NCBI GenBank assembly: GCA_038103905.1
Contig: JAYNZW010000004.1
Span: forward strand, 42,707-106,706
From: CABYIR01 sp038103905
GTDB lineage: Bacteria > Pseudomonadota > Alphaproteobacteria > Pelagibacterales > AG-422-B15
DNA length: 64,000 nucleotides
Direction: 5' to 3'
The translations under genes were made by a program, and so were the position numbers. The notes under the pieces were generated by a model. The model had not been told where the DNA came from and made no database searches. It saw nothing but the letters and a program-made list of their open reading frames with translations. Below are positions 1 through 8,000 of this stretch, one piece after another (positions within the stretch are counted from its first letter, which is position 1; each line of letters begins with the position of its first letter).

Positions 1-1933
1 AAACTATGTCACTCATTATATCTGACATTTGATAATTCTTGGGTGTATAGACTGCTTTGACTCCATTTTGTAAAAGTATTTTTTCATCTTCAACTGGAAT
101 GATCCCACCAACAATAACTGGGATATTGTCAATTTTATTTTTTTTAAGTTCTTTCATTATTTCTGATACAAGCTGAATATGTGAGCCAGATAATATAGAC
201 AAACCTATAATATGAACATCTTCTTCAACTGATGACTTAACAATTTGTTCCGGTGTTAAACGAATACCTTCATAAAGCACATCCATACCACAATCACTTG
301 CACTTACAGCAATCTGCTCAGCACCACTGGAATGACCATCAAGTCCTGGTTTTCCGACTAAAAATTTGATACGGCGGCCTATTTTTTTTGATATATTGTC
401 AACTCGTTTTATGATTTCAGAATAGTCATTAATAGAAACACTTTTAATATTCTGATTAATGCCTGTGGGAGCTCTAAACTCGCCATAAATATCTCTTAGA
501 GTATCAGTCCATTCACCTGTTGTAACACCGACTTTAGCAGCATGAATTGAAGCTTCCATAATATTTTGATCAGACTCGGCTGCTTCTTTTAATTTTGCTA
601 ACGCTTCTGTAACAGCATTGTTATCTCTATCTTTTTTCCACTGATTGAGTGATTTTATCTGAAGATCTTCAACTGAAGAGTCAATTGTTTCTATTCCACT
701 ATCATTTGCAGTTAATGGTGATGTTTCTGTTTCAGTATACTTATTAACCCCAACTACAACTTGCTTTCCATCGATGATGTTTTGAATTCTCTCTTTGTTT
801 GAATTGACAAGCTGTTGCTTCAAATAACTATTCTCTATACCAACAACAGCTCCTCCAATAGATTGAATATAATCAAATTCTTTTTTTGCCTCGGCTTTCA
901 TTTCATTAACTTTTTCATCAATTACTTTTGAGCCATTGAATAAGTCTTCAAATTCTAAAAGATCAGTTTCATATGCAAGTATCTGTTGTAATCTAAGTGA
1001 CCACTGTTGATCCCAAGGGCGCGGCAACCCTAAGGCTTCATTCCAAGCGGGAAGCTGTACAGCTCGAGCTCTAGCATCTTTTGATAGAACGACAGCCATC
1101 ATTTCAATCAATATTCTATAAACATTGTTTTCAGGCTGCTGCTCAGTTAAGCCTAAGCTGTTTACCTGAACTCCATATCTAAACCTTCTATTCTTTGGAT
1201 TTTTTACACCATATCTTTCTTGAGTAATTTCATCCCATAGATCTACAAAAGCTCTCATTTTACACATTTCAGTAATAAATTTGATTCCTGAGTTTACGAA
1301 AAAACTTATTCGACCAACTACATTTTCAAATTCTTCAGAACTTAATACGTCAGCTTCTTTAACTCTATCAAGATAAGCAACAGCAGTACTGAGTGCAAAA
1401 GCTAATTCTTGCACAGGTTTTGCACCAACTTCCTGTAAATGATATGAACATATGTTTACAGGATTCCACTTGGGTAATTCTTTATAAGTATAGGTAATCA
1501 TATCAGAAATTAATCGAAGACTAGGAGCTGGTGGAAATACGTGAGTACCTCTGGATAAATATTCTTTTATAATATCATTTTGAGTTGTTCCTTGGAGCTT
1601 GTTTCGTTCGATCCCTTGTTCATCTGCTAGAGCTATATAAAGACTCAATAGCCATGCAGCTGTTGCATTGATAGTCATTGATGTATTCATCTGATCAAGA
1701 GGAATTTTATTAAATAAAACTCTCATGTCTCCAATATGACTTATTGGAACTCCAACTTTGCCTACTTCACCAGAAGCTAGAATATGATCGCTGTCATACC
1801 CAGTCTGAGTAGGAAGATCGAAAGCTATCGACAAGCCTGTTTGACCCTTTGCCAAATTCTTTAAGTAAAGTTCGTTTGACTTTTTGGCAGTAGAATGTCC
1901 AGCGTAAGTTCTTATTAACCAAGGTTTATCCAT
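1..1933 (-). CDS. ecm: Ethylmalonyl-CoA mutase (3' end cut by window edge)
   Basis: B12-dependent acyl-CoA mutase converting ethylmalonyl-CoA to methylsuccinyl-CoA in the ethylmalonyl-CoA pathway. The first 644 residues are visible, reading from the ATG at 1933; the last residues lie beyond position 1. The N-terminal part is a methylmalonyl-CoA-mutase-type substrate barrel, with CSYHLQEVGA near residues 158-168, where ordinary methylmalonyl-CoA mutases usually have a GYHMQEAGA-like string. The C-terminal cobalamin domain carries DGHSSG with the cobalt-ligand histidine at about residue 534. It is divergent from ccr, 134 bases away, which supports Ecm over methylmalonyl-CoA mutase. The two cannot be separated with certainty by eye. 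Confidence 0.88.
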   Translation of the reverse strand, partial: MDKPWLIRTYAGHSTAKKSNELYLKNLAKGQTGLSIAFDLPTQTGYDSDHILASGEVGKVGVPISHIGDMRVLFNKIPLDQMNTSMTINATAAWLLSLYIALADEQGIERNKLQGTTQNDIIKEYLSRGTHVFPPAPSLRLISDMITYTYKELPKWNPVNICSYHLQEVGAKPVQELAFALSTAVAYLDRVKEADVLSSEEFENVVGRISFFVNSGIKFITEMCKMRAFVDLWDEITQERYGVKNPKNRRFRYGVQVNSLGLTEQQPENNVYRILIEMMAVVLSKDARARAVQLPAWNEALGLPRPWDQQWSLRLQQILAYETDLLEFEDLFNGSKVIDEKVNEMKAEAKKEFDYIQSIGGAVVGIENSYLKQQLVNSNKERIQNIIDGKQVVVGVNKYTETETSPLTANDSGIETIDSSVEDLQIKSLNQWKKDRDNNAVTEALAKLKEAAESDQNIMEASIHAAKVGVTTGEWTDTLRDIYGEFRAPTGINQNIKSVSINDYSEIIKRVDNISKKIGRRIKFLVGKPGLDGHSSGAEQIAVSASDCGMDVLYEGIRLTPEQIVKSSVEEDVHIIGLSILSGSHIQLVSEIMKELKKNKIDNIPVIVGGIIPVEDEKILLQNGVKAVYTPKNYQMSDIMSDIV

Positions 1934-2067
1934 AATTTTCAACAAAAATGCTAATTTTTAATAATTTGTTTTATTTAAAATGTATATACTAATCTCATTA
2001 ATTTGGCTATAAACCTCGAAAAAGCTACTTATAAAGCTATATAACATCATACTACACAGGAGAAATT
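1934..2067. promoter_or_regulatory. Divergent ecm/ccr intergenic region
   Basis: This 134-base AT-rich spacer must hold the start signals for both ecm (leftward) and ccr (rightward). TATACT at 1985-1990 and TATAAA at 2030-2035 resemble -10 boxes, but neither has a well-placed -35, so no promoter is assigned. A good ribosome site (AGGAGA, about 2057-2062) precedes the ccr ATG. Shared regulation of the two EMC genes is an inference from the arrangement. Confidence 0.45.
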
Positions 2068-3303
2068 ATGACGACAGAAGAAAAAGATATCTATGCTATC
2101 GGAGAGATACCACCATTAGGATATGTTCCAAAAAAAATGCATGCTTGGGTCATCAGAAAAGATAGGCACGGCAATCCACTTCAATCTTTTGTCGAAGAAG
2201 AATTTGATATTCCCGAAATAGGTCCTAGTGAAGTTCTTGTTTTTGTAATGGCTGCCGGTGTTAATTATAACGGTGTTTGGGCTGGACTTGGCAAACCTAT
2301 ATCAGTTCTTGATGTAACAAAAAAAGACTATCACATTGCTGGATCAGATGCTTCTGGAATAGTTTGGAAAGTTGGATCAGACGTTAAAAGATGGAAAGTC
2401 GGTGACGAAGTTGTAATTCATGCAATGACATGGGATCATGAAGATGTCGAAGTAAACGGTGGAGAGCCAATGCTATCTGAAACAAATAAAGTTTTTGGTT
2501 ATGAAACCGCGGATGGTACTTTCGCACAATTTACTTCAGTTCAAGCACATCAATTAATGAAGAAGCCATCTCAGTTAACTTGGGAAGAAAGTGGATGTTA
2601 TAATTTGACTCTAGTAACAGCCTACAGAATGCTATTCGGTCACTCAGGTAATGAGTTAAAACCAGGTGAGTATGTTTTAGTATGGGGTGCATCGGGTGGA
2701 TTAGGAAGCTTTGCGGTACAATTAGCAAAAACTGTTGGCGCTAAACCAATTGGTGTCATTTCTGACAACTCTAAAGCTGACTATGTAAAAAAACTTGGCG
2801 CAGTTGGGGTTTTGAATAGAAAAGATTTCAATTGTTGGGGTGAACACCCAGATATTGATGATGAAGAAGCTTACAATAATTACATGAAGGAAGTAAGAAA
2901 ATTTGGAAAAGCACTCTGGGAATTTACCGGTAAAGGTAAAAATGTCGATATGGTTTTTGAACACCCAGGAGAGTCAACTGTTCCAGTCTCTATGTTTGTT
3001 GTTAAAAGAGGCGGTATGGTCGTTATCTGTGCTGGGACAACTGGCTACAACCTTACATTAGATGCAAGATACCTATGGATGCACAGTAAAAGACTACAGG
3101 GATCACACTTCGGTAATTCTAAACAGGCTAATGCAGCGAATCAGCTAGTAAGTGATGGTGTTATTGATCCATGTGTCTCAGAAGTATTTAGTTGGGACGG
3201 TATTCCGAATGCACATGAAAAAATGATGAACAATGAGCATAAAGCTGGAAACATGGCTGTCCTAGTAGGTGCAGCAAAGGAAGGATTAAAATCACTTAAT
3301 TAA
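2068..3303 (+). CDS. ccr: Crotonyl-CoA carboxylase/reductase
   Basis: Catalyses NADPH-dependent reductive carboxylation of crotonyl-CoA to ethylmalonyl-CoA, the defining step of the EMC pathway. It is a 411-residue MDR-superfamily protein. The N-terminus has the family string GEIPPLGYVPKKMHAW. The nucleotide-binding motif WGASGGLGSFAVQLAK lies near residues 208-223, and FGYETADGTFAQF near 145-160 is typical of primary Ccr enzymes. The late GSHFGN contains the histidine that in characterised Ccr helps bind CO2, and AAGVNYNG contains the conserved asparagine. An AGGAG ribosome site precedes the ATG. It leads an operon with mcd one base downstream, so a mere quinone-oxidoreductase role is very unlikely. 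Confidence 0.96.
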   Translation: MTTEEKDIYAIGEIPPLGYVPKKMHAWVIRKDRHGNPLQSFVEEEFDIPEIGPSEVLVFVMAAGVNYNGVWAGLGKPISVLDVTKKDYHIAGSDASGIVWKVGSDVKRWKVGDEVVIHAMTWDHEDVEVNGGEPMLSETNKVFGYETADGTFAQFTSVQAHQLMKKPSQLTWEESGCYNLTLVTAYRMLFGHSGNELKPGEYVLVWGASGGLGSFAVQLAKTVGAKPIGVISDNSKADYVKKLGAVGVLNRKDFNCWGEHPDIDDEEAYNNYMKEVRKFGKALWEFTGKGKNVDMVFEHPGESTVPVSMFVVKRGGMVVICAGTTGYNLTLDARYLWMHSKRLQGSHFGNSKQANAANQLVSDGVIDPCVSEVFSWDGIPNAHEKMMNNEHKAGNMAVLVGAAKEGLKSLN

Positions 3304-3304
3304 T

Positions 3305-4951
3305 ATGGATAATGTAATTGCGAAATGTCAAGAAGCTCAACAAACTGTTGATGCATATTATAATGTTGCAAAAGAACAAGTTAGCAAACTTGTACTTGTT
3401 GATGGTAAGATTTCAAAAGATCATTTAAATCAGGAACAGCATGCTGCTCACGGTTTAGCTTGGATTGCAACTTATAAAGAGACGCTTCGTGAGATGCTTA
3501 ATTGGGCAAAAAACCTTGAGTCCGAAAATAGATTTACAGAATACGAAAAGCTTATTTTGCAAATAATTTTCTCCGAATACTTATGCCAGATTAAAACTGG
3601 CATTCCTATGTCACAATTGGAGGCTATACGCCCTCAAGACTTAGGCTTAAAGAACGGTTTATTTAGTGAAATAGATAACAGCAGCTTCAATGATTTAATA
3701 CTAAATGGAAATGAAACCAAAGATAGGTTAGAGCTCGCTAATATAGTTCGTGAAAGCTTATCAAGTAATAATTTTGGAAGCTTAGGACTTGATGAGACGT
3801 CTTCAATGATCAGAGATCAATTTAATAAATTCGTAGAAGAACATGTAACTCCTTATGCTCATGAATGGCACCTTAAGGATGAATTGATCCCAATGTCCGT
3901 GATTGAAAAAATGTCCGAATTAGGAATATTTGGTTTAACAATACCTGAAGAATATGGTGGCCTAGGAATGAGTAAGCTCGCAATGTGCATTGTAACTGAA
4001 GAGCTTGCAAGAGGTTATATAGGTATAGGCTCACTTGGTACGCGTACTGATATCTCATCTGAATTACTTTTAATTGGTGGAACAGAAGAACAGAAACAAA
4101 AATGGCTTCCAAAAATTGCTTCTGGTGAAATTTTGCCCACTGCAGTTTTTACTGAACCAAACACTGGCTCAGATTTAGCTTCGTTAAAAACTAGAGCTAC
4201 TGCTAATGGTACTCATTATTCGATTACTGGAAACAAAACTTGGATTACTCACGGCGCTAGAAGTGATTTGATGACTCTTCTTGCTAGAACAAATCCAGAT
4301 GAGAAAGGCTATAAAGGCCTTTCCATGTTCCTTGCTGAAAAAGAAAGAGGTAGTGACGAAAATATGTTTCCTTCAGAGGGAATGTCTGGTGGAGAGATAG
4401 AGGTTCTTGGTTATCGTGGAATGAAAGAGTATGAAATAGCATTCGATGATTTCAAAGTTAAAAAAGAAAACCTGTTAGGTGGTGAAGAAGGTAAAGGTTT
4501 TAAACAGCTTATGGAAACCTTTGAGTCTGCCAGAATTCAAACGGCCGCTAGAGCTGTTGGAGTTGCTCAATCTTCAATGGAAACTGGTTTGAATTATGCT
4601 TTAGATAGAAACCAATTTGGAAAATCTATTTATGAATTCCCAAGAGTTTCATCAAAAATAGTCTCTATGGTTACAGAGATAATGGCTGCTCGTCAGTTAA
4701 CATATTATTCAGCTCGCGAAAAGGATACTGGCAACAGATGTGATGTTGAAGCAGGTATGGCCAAGCTACTTGGTGCAAGAGTTGCGTGGGCTTGCTCTGA
4801 TAACTCTCTTCAGATACATGGTGGCAATGGGTTTGCCTTAGAGTACCCTATCAGTAGACTTCTTTGTGATTCAAGAATTTTAAATATCTTTGAAGGCGCA
4901 GCAGAGATGCAAGCAGAAGTAATTGCAAGACGACTTCTTACTTCAAACTAA
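3305..4951 (+). CDS. mcd: (2S)-methylsuccinyl-CoA dehydrogenase
   Basis: FAD-dependent acyl-CoA dehydrogenase oxidising methylsuccinyl-CoA to mesaconyl-CoA in the EMC pathway. At 548 residues it is about 150 longer than an ordinary acyl-CoA dehydrogenase. The extra N-terminal part (residues 1-150, including HAAHGLAWIATYKETLREM) is characteristic of Mcd. The acyl-CoA dehydrogenase core follows, with TEPNTGSDLAS in the middle and IFEGAAEMQ near the end; Glu530 of FEG sits at the usual catalytic-base position. It begins one base after the ccr stop, so the two are almost certainly co-translated. Electrons would pass to EtfAB, encoded about 800 bases downstream. Confidence 0.94.
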   Translation: MDNVIAKCQEAQQTVDAYYNVAKEQVSKLVLVDGKISKDHLNQEQHAAHGLAWIATYKETLREMLNWAKNLESENRFTEYEKLILQIIFSEYLCQIKTGIPMSQLEAIRPQDLGLKNGLFSEIDNSSFNDLILNGNETKDRLELANIVRESLSSNNFGSLGLDETSSMIRDQFNKFVEEHVTPYAHEWHLKDELIPMSVIEKMSELGIFGLTIPEEYGGLGMSKLAMCIVTEELARGYIGIGSLGTRTDISSELLLIGGTEEQKQKWLPKIASGEILPTAVFTEPNTGSDLASLKTRATANGTHYSITGNKTWITHGARSDLMTLLARTNPDEKGYKGLSMFLAEKERGSDENMFPSEGMSGGEIEVLGYRGMKEYEIAFDDFKVKKENLLGGEEGKGFKQLMETFESARIQTAARAVGVAQSSMETGLNYALDRNQFGKSIYEFPRVSSKIVSMVTEIMAARQLTYYSAREKDTGNRCDVEAGMAKLLGARVAWACSDNSLQIHGGNGFALEYPISRLLCDSRILNIFEGAAEMQAEVIARRLLTSN

Positions 4952-4954
4952 TTG

Positions 4955-5155
4955 ATGTCGCCGGTCTTTTATTACATTTTAATTCCTATATCTATTGCTG
5001 CTGTAGCTTTTGTTCTAGCAACTGGGATTTACAGCATGATGAAGGGAGGAGAATTTAACAGAAAATACTCAAACAAACTGATGCGACTTAGAATATTATT
5101 ACAATTTATCGCAATATTGATTATTATGTTGGCAGTTTATTTAGCATCAAGATAA
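4955..5155 (+). CDS. Small HIG1-type twin-transmembrane protein
   Basis: A 66-residue membrane protein with two hydrophobic helices (about residues 4-26 and 44-64). They are joined by a polar loop containing KYSNKLMRLRILLQ, the signature of the hypoxia-induced-gene-1-like twin-transmembrane family. Bacterial homologues are small inner-membrane proteins of uncertain role; the mitochondrial relatives associate with respiratory complexes. A TTG at 4952 would add one residue, but the ATG at 4955 is the more natural start. It sits between mcd and pduO with gaps of 3 and 5 bases. This neighbour position beside cobalamin adenosyltransferase is, as I recall, common in alphaproteobacteria. Confidence 0.8.
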   Translation: MSPVFYYILIPISIAAVAFVLATGIYSMMKGGEFNRKYSNKLMRLRILLQFIAILIIMLAVYLASR

Positions 5156-5160
5156 CAATA

Positions 5161-5724
5161 ATGGTTAAGCTCAATAAGATTTATACTAAAACAGGAGATA
5201 AAGGTAAAACGAGCCTAGCTACTGGTAAAAGAGTTTCTAAGGATCATATTAGAATTAAATCATATGGATCAGTTGATGAACTAAATTCCATTTTAGGTAT
5301 CGTCAGACATGCTATTTCTAAAAAAAATGTCAAAGTTATTTCAGAAATACAAAATGATTTATTTGACCTTGGTGCTGACTTAGCAACACCAATTGTATCG
5401 AAGCCAAAATTTAAACCTCTCAGAATAACTGAAAAACAAGTACTAAGAATTGAGAAAAAAATAGATGAATATAACAAGAAGCTAAATCCTTTATCTTCAT
5501 TCATCTTGCCTGGAGGATCTATGAGTGCGTCATATTTACACAATGCAAGAACTGTAGCCAGACGGGCCGAAACAAATATGGTTACTTTAAGTTCAAAAGA
5601 AAAGGTTAATCCTTTTGCACTTAAATATATAAACAGACTATCAGATTTATTTTTTGTACTTTCAAGAGTTGAAAATAATAATGGTAAAAAAGATATCCTC
5701 TGGAAGCCTGGCTTGAATACATAA
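5161..5724 (+). CDS. pduO: PduO-type cob(I)alamin adenosyltransferase
   Basis: Transfers the adenosyl group of ATP to cob(I)alamin, making the adenosylcobalamin needed by ethylmalonyl-CoA and methylmalonyl-CoA mutases. The 187-residue protein starts with the ATP-loop motif IYTKTGDKGKTSL and has the conserved YGSVDELNS, DLFDLGADLATP, RTVARRAE and NRLSDLFFVLSR blocks of the PduO/MMAB family. The length is normal. Its place between mcd and etfBA, opposite ecm, indicates it serves the EMC mutase. No cobalamin biosynthesis gene is in the window, so the source of the corrinoid is unknown. The gene name could equally be given as cobO2 or mmaB. Confidence 0.93.
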   Translation: MVKLNKIYTKTGDKGKTSLATGKRVSKDHIRIKSYGSVDELNSILGIVRHAISKKNVKVISEIQNDLFDLGADLATPIVSKPKFKPLRITEKQVLRIEKKIDEYNKKLNPLSSFILPGGSMSASYLHNARTVARRAETNMVTLSSKEKVNPFALKYINRLSDLFFVLSRVENNNGKKDILWKPGLNT

Positions 5725-5766
5725 AATTCATTGATATATTAATAAAAATAGATTATCCGTAATGCT

Positions 5767-6516
5767 ATGAAAATTTTAGTACCTATTAAAAGAGTTATTG
5801 ATCCCTACGTCAGTATTCGTGTTAAATCTGATAATACTGGGGTTGAAACTGATAATGTTAAAATGTCAATGAACCCTTTCTGCGAAATTGCAGTAGAAGA
5901 AGCTATTAGATTAAAAGAATCGGGTAAAGCTGAAGAAATTGTTGTTGTTTCAGTTGGAAATCAATCATGTCAGGAAACAATAAGAACAGCTCTTGCAATG
6001 GGCGCTGATCGAGGGATCCATGTTTTAATTGATCAATCTGTTGAACCATTATCAATTGCAAAAATATTATCTAAAATAATCGATGAGGAGAAGCCTGGGT
6101 TAGTAATTTCAGGTAAACAAGCAATCGATGGTGATAATAATCAAACTGGTCAAATGCTAGCTGCTTTGACGGATATGCCACAAGGTACCTTTGCATCCAA
6201 AATTGAAATTGATGGAGATAAAATTCAAGTCACTCGTGAGATTGATGGAGGTTTACAAACTATCAAACTAAATATGCCAGCAATAATCACAACTGACTTA
6301 AGATTAAATGAGCCTCGATATGCATCACTACCTAATATTATGAAGGCAAAAAAGAAACCTATCGATCAAAAAACTCCTGATGATTATGGCGTTGACGTTA
6401 CACCTAGACTAAAAACACTCAAGGTGATCGAACCTCCAAAAAGACAAGCAGGAATCAAGGTTGAAAATATTTCTGAATTAGTGGAAAAATTAAAAAATGA
6501 AGCAGGTGTTATATGA
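5767..6516 (+). CDS. etfB: Electron transfer flavoprotein beta subunit
   Basis: Beta subunit of the soluble ETF heterodimer, which takes electrons from acyl-CoA dehydrogenases and hands them to ETF:ubiquinone oxidoreductase. The 249-residue sequence opens with MKILVPIKRVIDPYVSIRV and has MNPFCEIAVEEAIRLKE, a strong family signature. LAMGADRGIHV and SGKQAIDGDNNQTGQML belong to the nucleotide (AMP)-binding region. A 42-base gap separates it from pduO, the longest in this operon. It overlaps etfA by four bases (ATGA), so the subunits are translationally coupled. Mcd encoded upstream is the obvious electron donor. Confidence 0.96.
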   Translation: MKILVPIKRVIDPYVSIRVKSDNTGVETDNVKMSMNPFCEIAVEEAIRLKESGKAEEIVVVSVGNQSCQETIRTALAMGADRGIHVLIDQSVEPLSIAKILSKIIDEEKPGLVISGKQAIDGDNNQTGQMLAALTDMPQGTFASKIEIDGDKIQVTREIDGGLQTIKLNMPAIITTDLRLNEPRYASLPNIMKAKKKPIDQKTPDDYGVDVTPRLKTLKVIEPPKRQAGIKVENISELVEKLKNEAGVI

Positions 6517-7442
6517 CAACATTATTTTTTATTGAACATGCAAATGGCAAAATTAGTGATCAAAGCTTGAAGGCGATTTCTGCAACTAAAGATTTTGGAG
6601 AAGACGTTCACGGTATGATAGCTGGAACTAATATTGATTCTGTTGTTGAAGAAGCATCAAAGATATCTGGTGTATCAAAAATTATCCATGTTGATAACGA
6701 TGAATATAACAATATTCTCGCTGAAAAATTAACATCAATCATTGTTGATATATCTGAAAATTATAACTATTTTTGTGCCGCAGCAACTACGACTGGCAAA
6801 AATGTAATGCCAAGAGTAGCTGCAAAACTAGATGTTGCTCAAATTTCAGAAATTATTGGAGTTGAATCTAATGATACATTCATTCGCACAATATATGCAG
6901 GAAATGCAATCGCTACTGTTCAAAGTTCTGATGCCAAAAAAGTAGTGACTATTCGTCCAACAGCATATAAGGTAGTAGAAACAAGTGATACAGCTTGTGA
7001 AGTCGAAAAAGTGTCTCCTGAAAATATTCCAAATATATCTGAGTATGTAAGTGAAGAATTAACTAAGTCTGATAGACCTGAGTTAACGTCAGCAAAAATA
7101 ATTATTTCTGGTGGTAGAGGAATGCAAAATGGAGAAAATTTTGAACTATTAGATAAAGTTGCTGCAAAACTAGGTGCTGCTGTTGGAGCCTCTAGAGCCG
7201 CAGTTGACGCAGGATTTGTGCCAAATGATTATCAAGTTGGTCAAACAGGAAAGGTTGTTGCCCCAGAGTTATATATTGCTGTTGGAATATCAGGTGCAAT
7301 TCAACACCTAGCTGGAATGAAAGACTCTAAAGTTATTGTTGCTATAAATAAGGATGAAGAAGCACCTATTTTTGACGTCGCTGACTATGGACTTGTTGCT
7401 GACTTATTTCAAGTTCTTCCAGAGCTTGAGGGTGCAATTTAA
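6513..7442 (+). CDS. etfA: Electron transfer flavoprotein alpha subunit
   Basis: Alpha subunit of ETF and binder of the redox-active FAD. The protein is 309 residues, the usual length. The C-terminal FAD domain is clear: ISGGRGMQNGENFELLDKVA, then GASRAAVDAGFVPNDYQVGQ, TGKVVAPELYIAVGISGAIQ and INKDEEAPIFDVADYGLV. It starts inside the last codon of etfB. The stop codon region overlaps the 3' end of the oppositely oriented tlpA gene by four bases, leaving no room for a separate terminator; none was seen. Confidence 0.96.
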   Translation: MTTLFFIEHANGKISDQSLKAISATKDFGEDVHGMIAGTNIDSVVEEASKISGVSKIIHVDNDEYNNILAEKLTSIIVDISENYNYFCAAATTTGKNVMPRVAAKLDVAQISEIIGVESNDTFIRTIYAGNAIATVQSSDAKKVVTIRPTAYKVVETSDTACEVEKVSPENIPNISEYVSEELTKSDRPELTSAKIIISGGRGMQNGENFELLDKVAAKLGAAVGASRAAVDAGFVPNDYQVGQTGKVVAPELYIAVGISGAIQHLAGMKDSKVIVAINKDEEAPIFDVADYGLVADLFQVLPELEGAI

Positions 7443-7972
7443 TTAGAAACTTCCTTACGAATTAATTCTATTATTTTTTTATCAGTCCACTCAGTTGGCC
7501 CTATTAATCTTGCCACTTCGAGTCCATTTTTATTGATTAATAATGTCACAGGAAGCCCTAAGATTTTAACTTCTCTCGGAATATTATTTTTATCATCAAA
7601 ATAAGTTTCAATATTATTAATATCAAAATCATCAAAAAAATTTAAAGCCTTCTTCTTTGGACCTCTATCTAAATTTATTGGTAGAACTAGAAATTCATTT
7701 TTATCAAAATATGATTGAAGACTATCTAAAGAAGGCATTTCTTCTTTACAAGGCTCACACCACGTCGCCCATAAATTAATCAATAAAACTTTTTCTTGAA
7801 AATCATTTAAGGTAAAAATATCACCATTTTCATTTTCAAATTTACTTGAAAACCCAGGTTTTTCAGCAAAAATAAACTCTGAAGCAGCAATTGAGTTAAT
7901 ATTTAAGGGGTTACAAATTACTATTATTGTGGCATATACCAGCAAAATAAAATTACGCAGTAAGTCATTCAT
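7439..7972 (-). CDS. tlpA: TlpA-like membrane-anchored thioredoxin-family protein
   Basis: Periplasmic thiol-disulphide oxidoreductase of the TlpA/ResA group, likely used in cytochrome assembly or disulphide exchange. About 177 residues from the ATG at 7972. An N-terminal hydrophobic stretch (LLRNFILLVYATIIVICN) is a signal anchor. The thioredoxin fold carries the redox motif WATWCEPC and the cis-proline region ILGLPVTLLINKNG. Earlier in-frame starts up to 7999 would run into the divergent argH promoter space and add nothing recognisable. It lies head to head with argH, 28 bases apart, an arrangement I recall from other alphaproteobacteria. Confidence 0.85.
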   Translation of the reverse strand: MNDLLRNFILLVYATIIVICNPLNINSIAASEFIFAEKPGFSSKFENENGDIFTLNDFQEKVLLINLWATWCEPCKEEMPSLDSLQSYFDKNEFLVLPINLDRGPKKKALNFFDDFDINNIETYFDDKNNIPREVKILGLPVTLLINKNGLEVARLIGPTEWTDKKIIELIRKEVSN

Positions 7973-8000
7973 AAAGTACATAAAAATTAATAACAACAAA

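Noticed and set aside
7929..8000. 24-residue N-terminal extension of argH
   Set aside because: It overlaps the divergent tlpA gene, uses a TTG and has no family similarity; the ATG at 8001 begins a standard ArgH.
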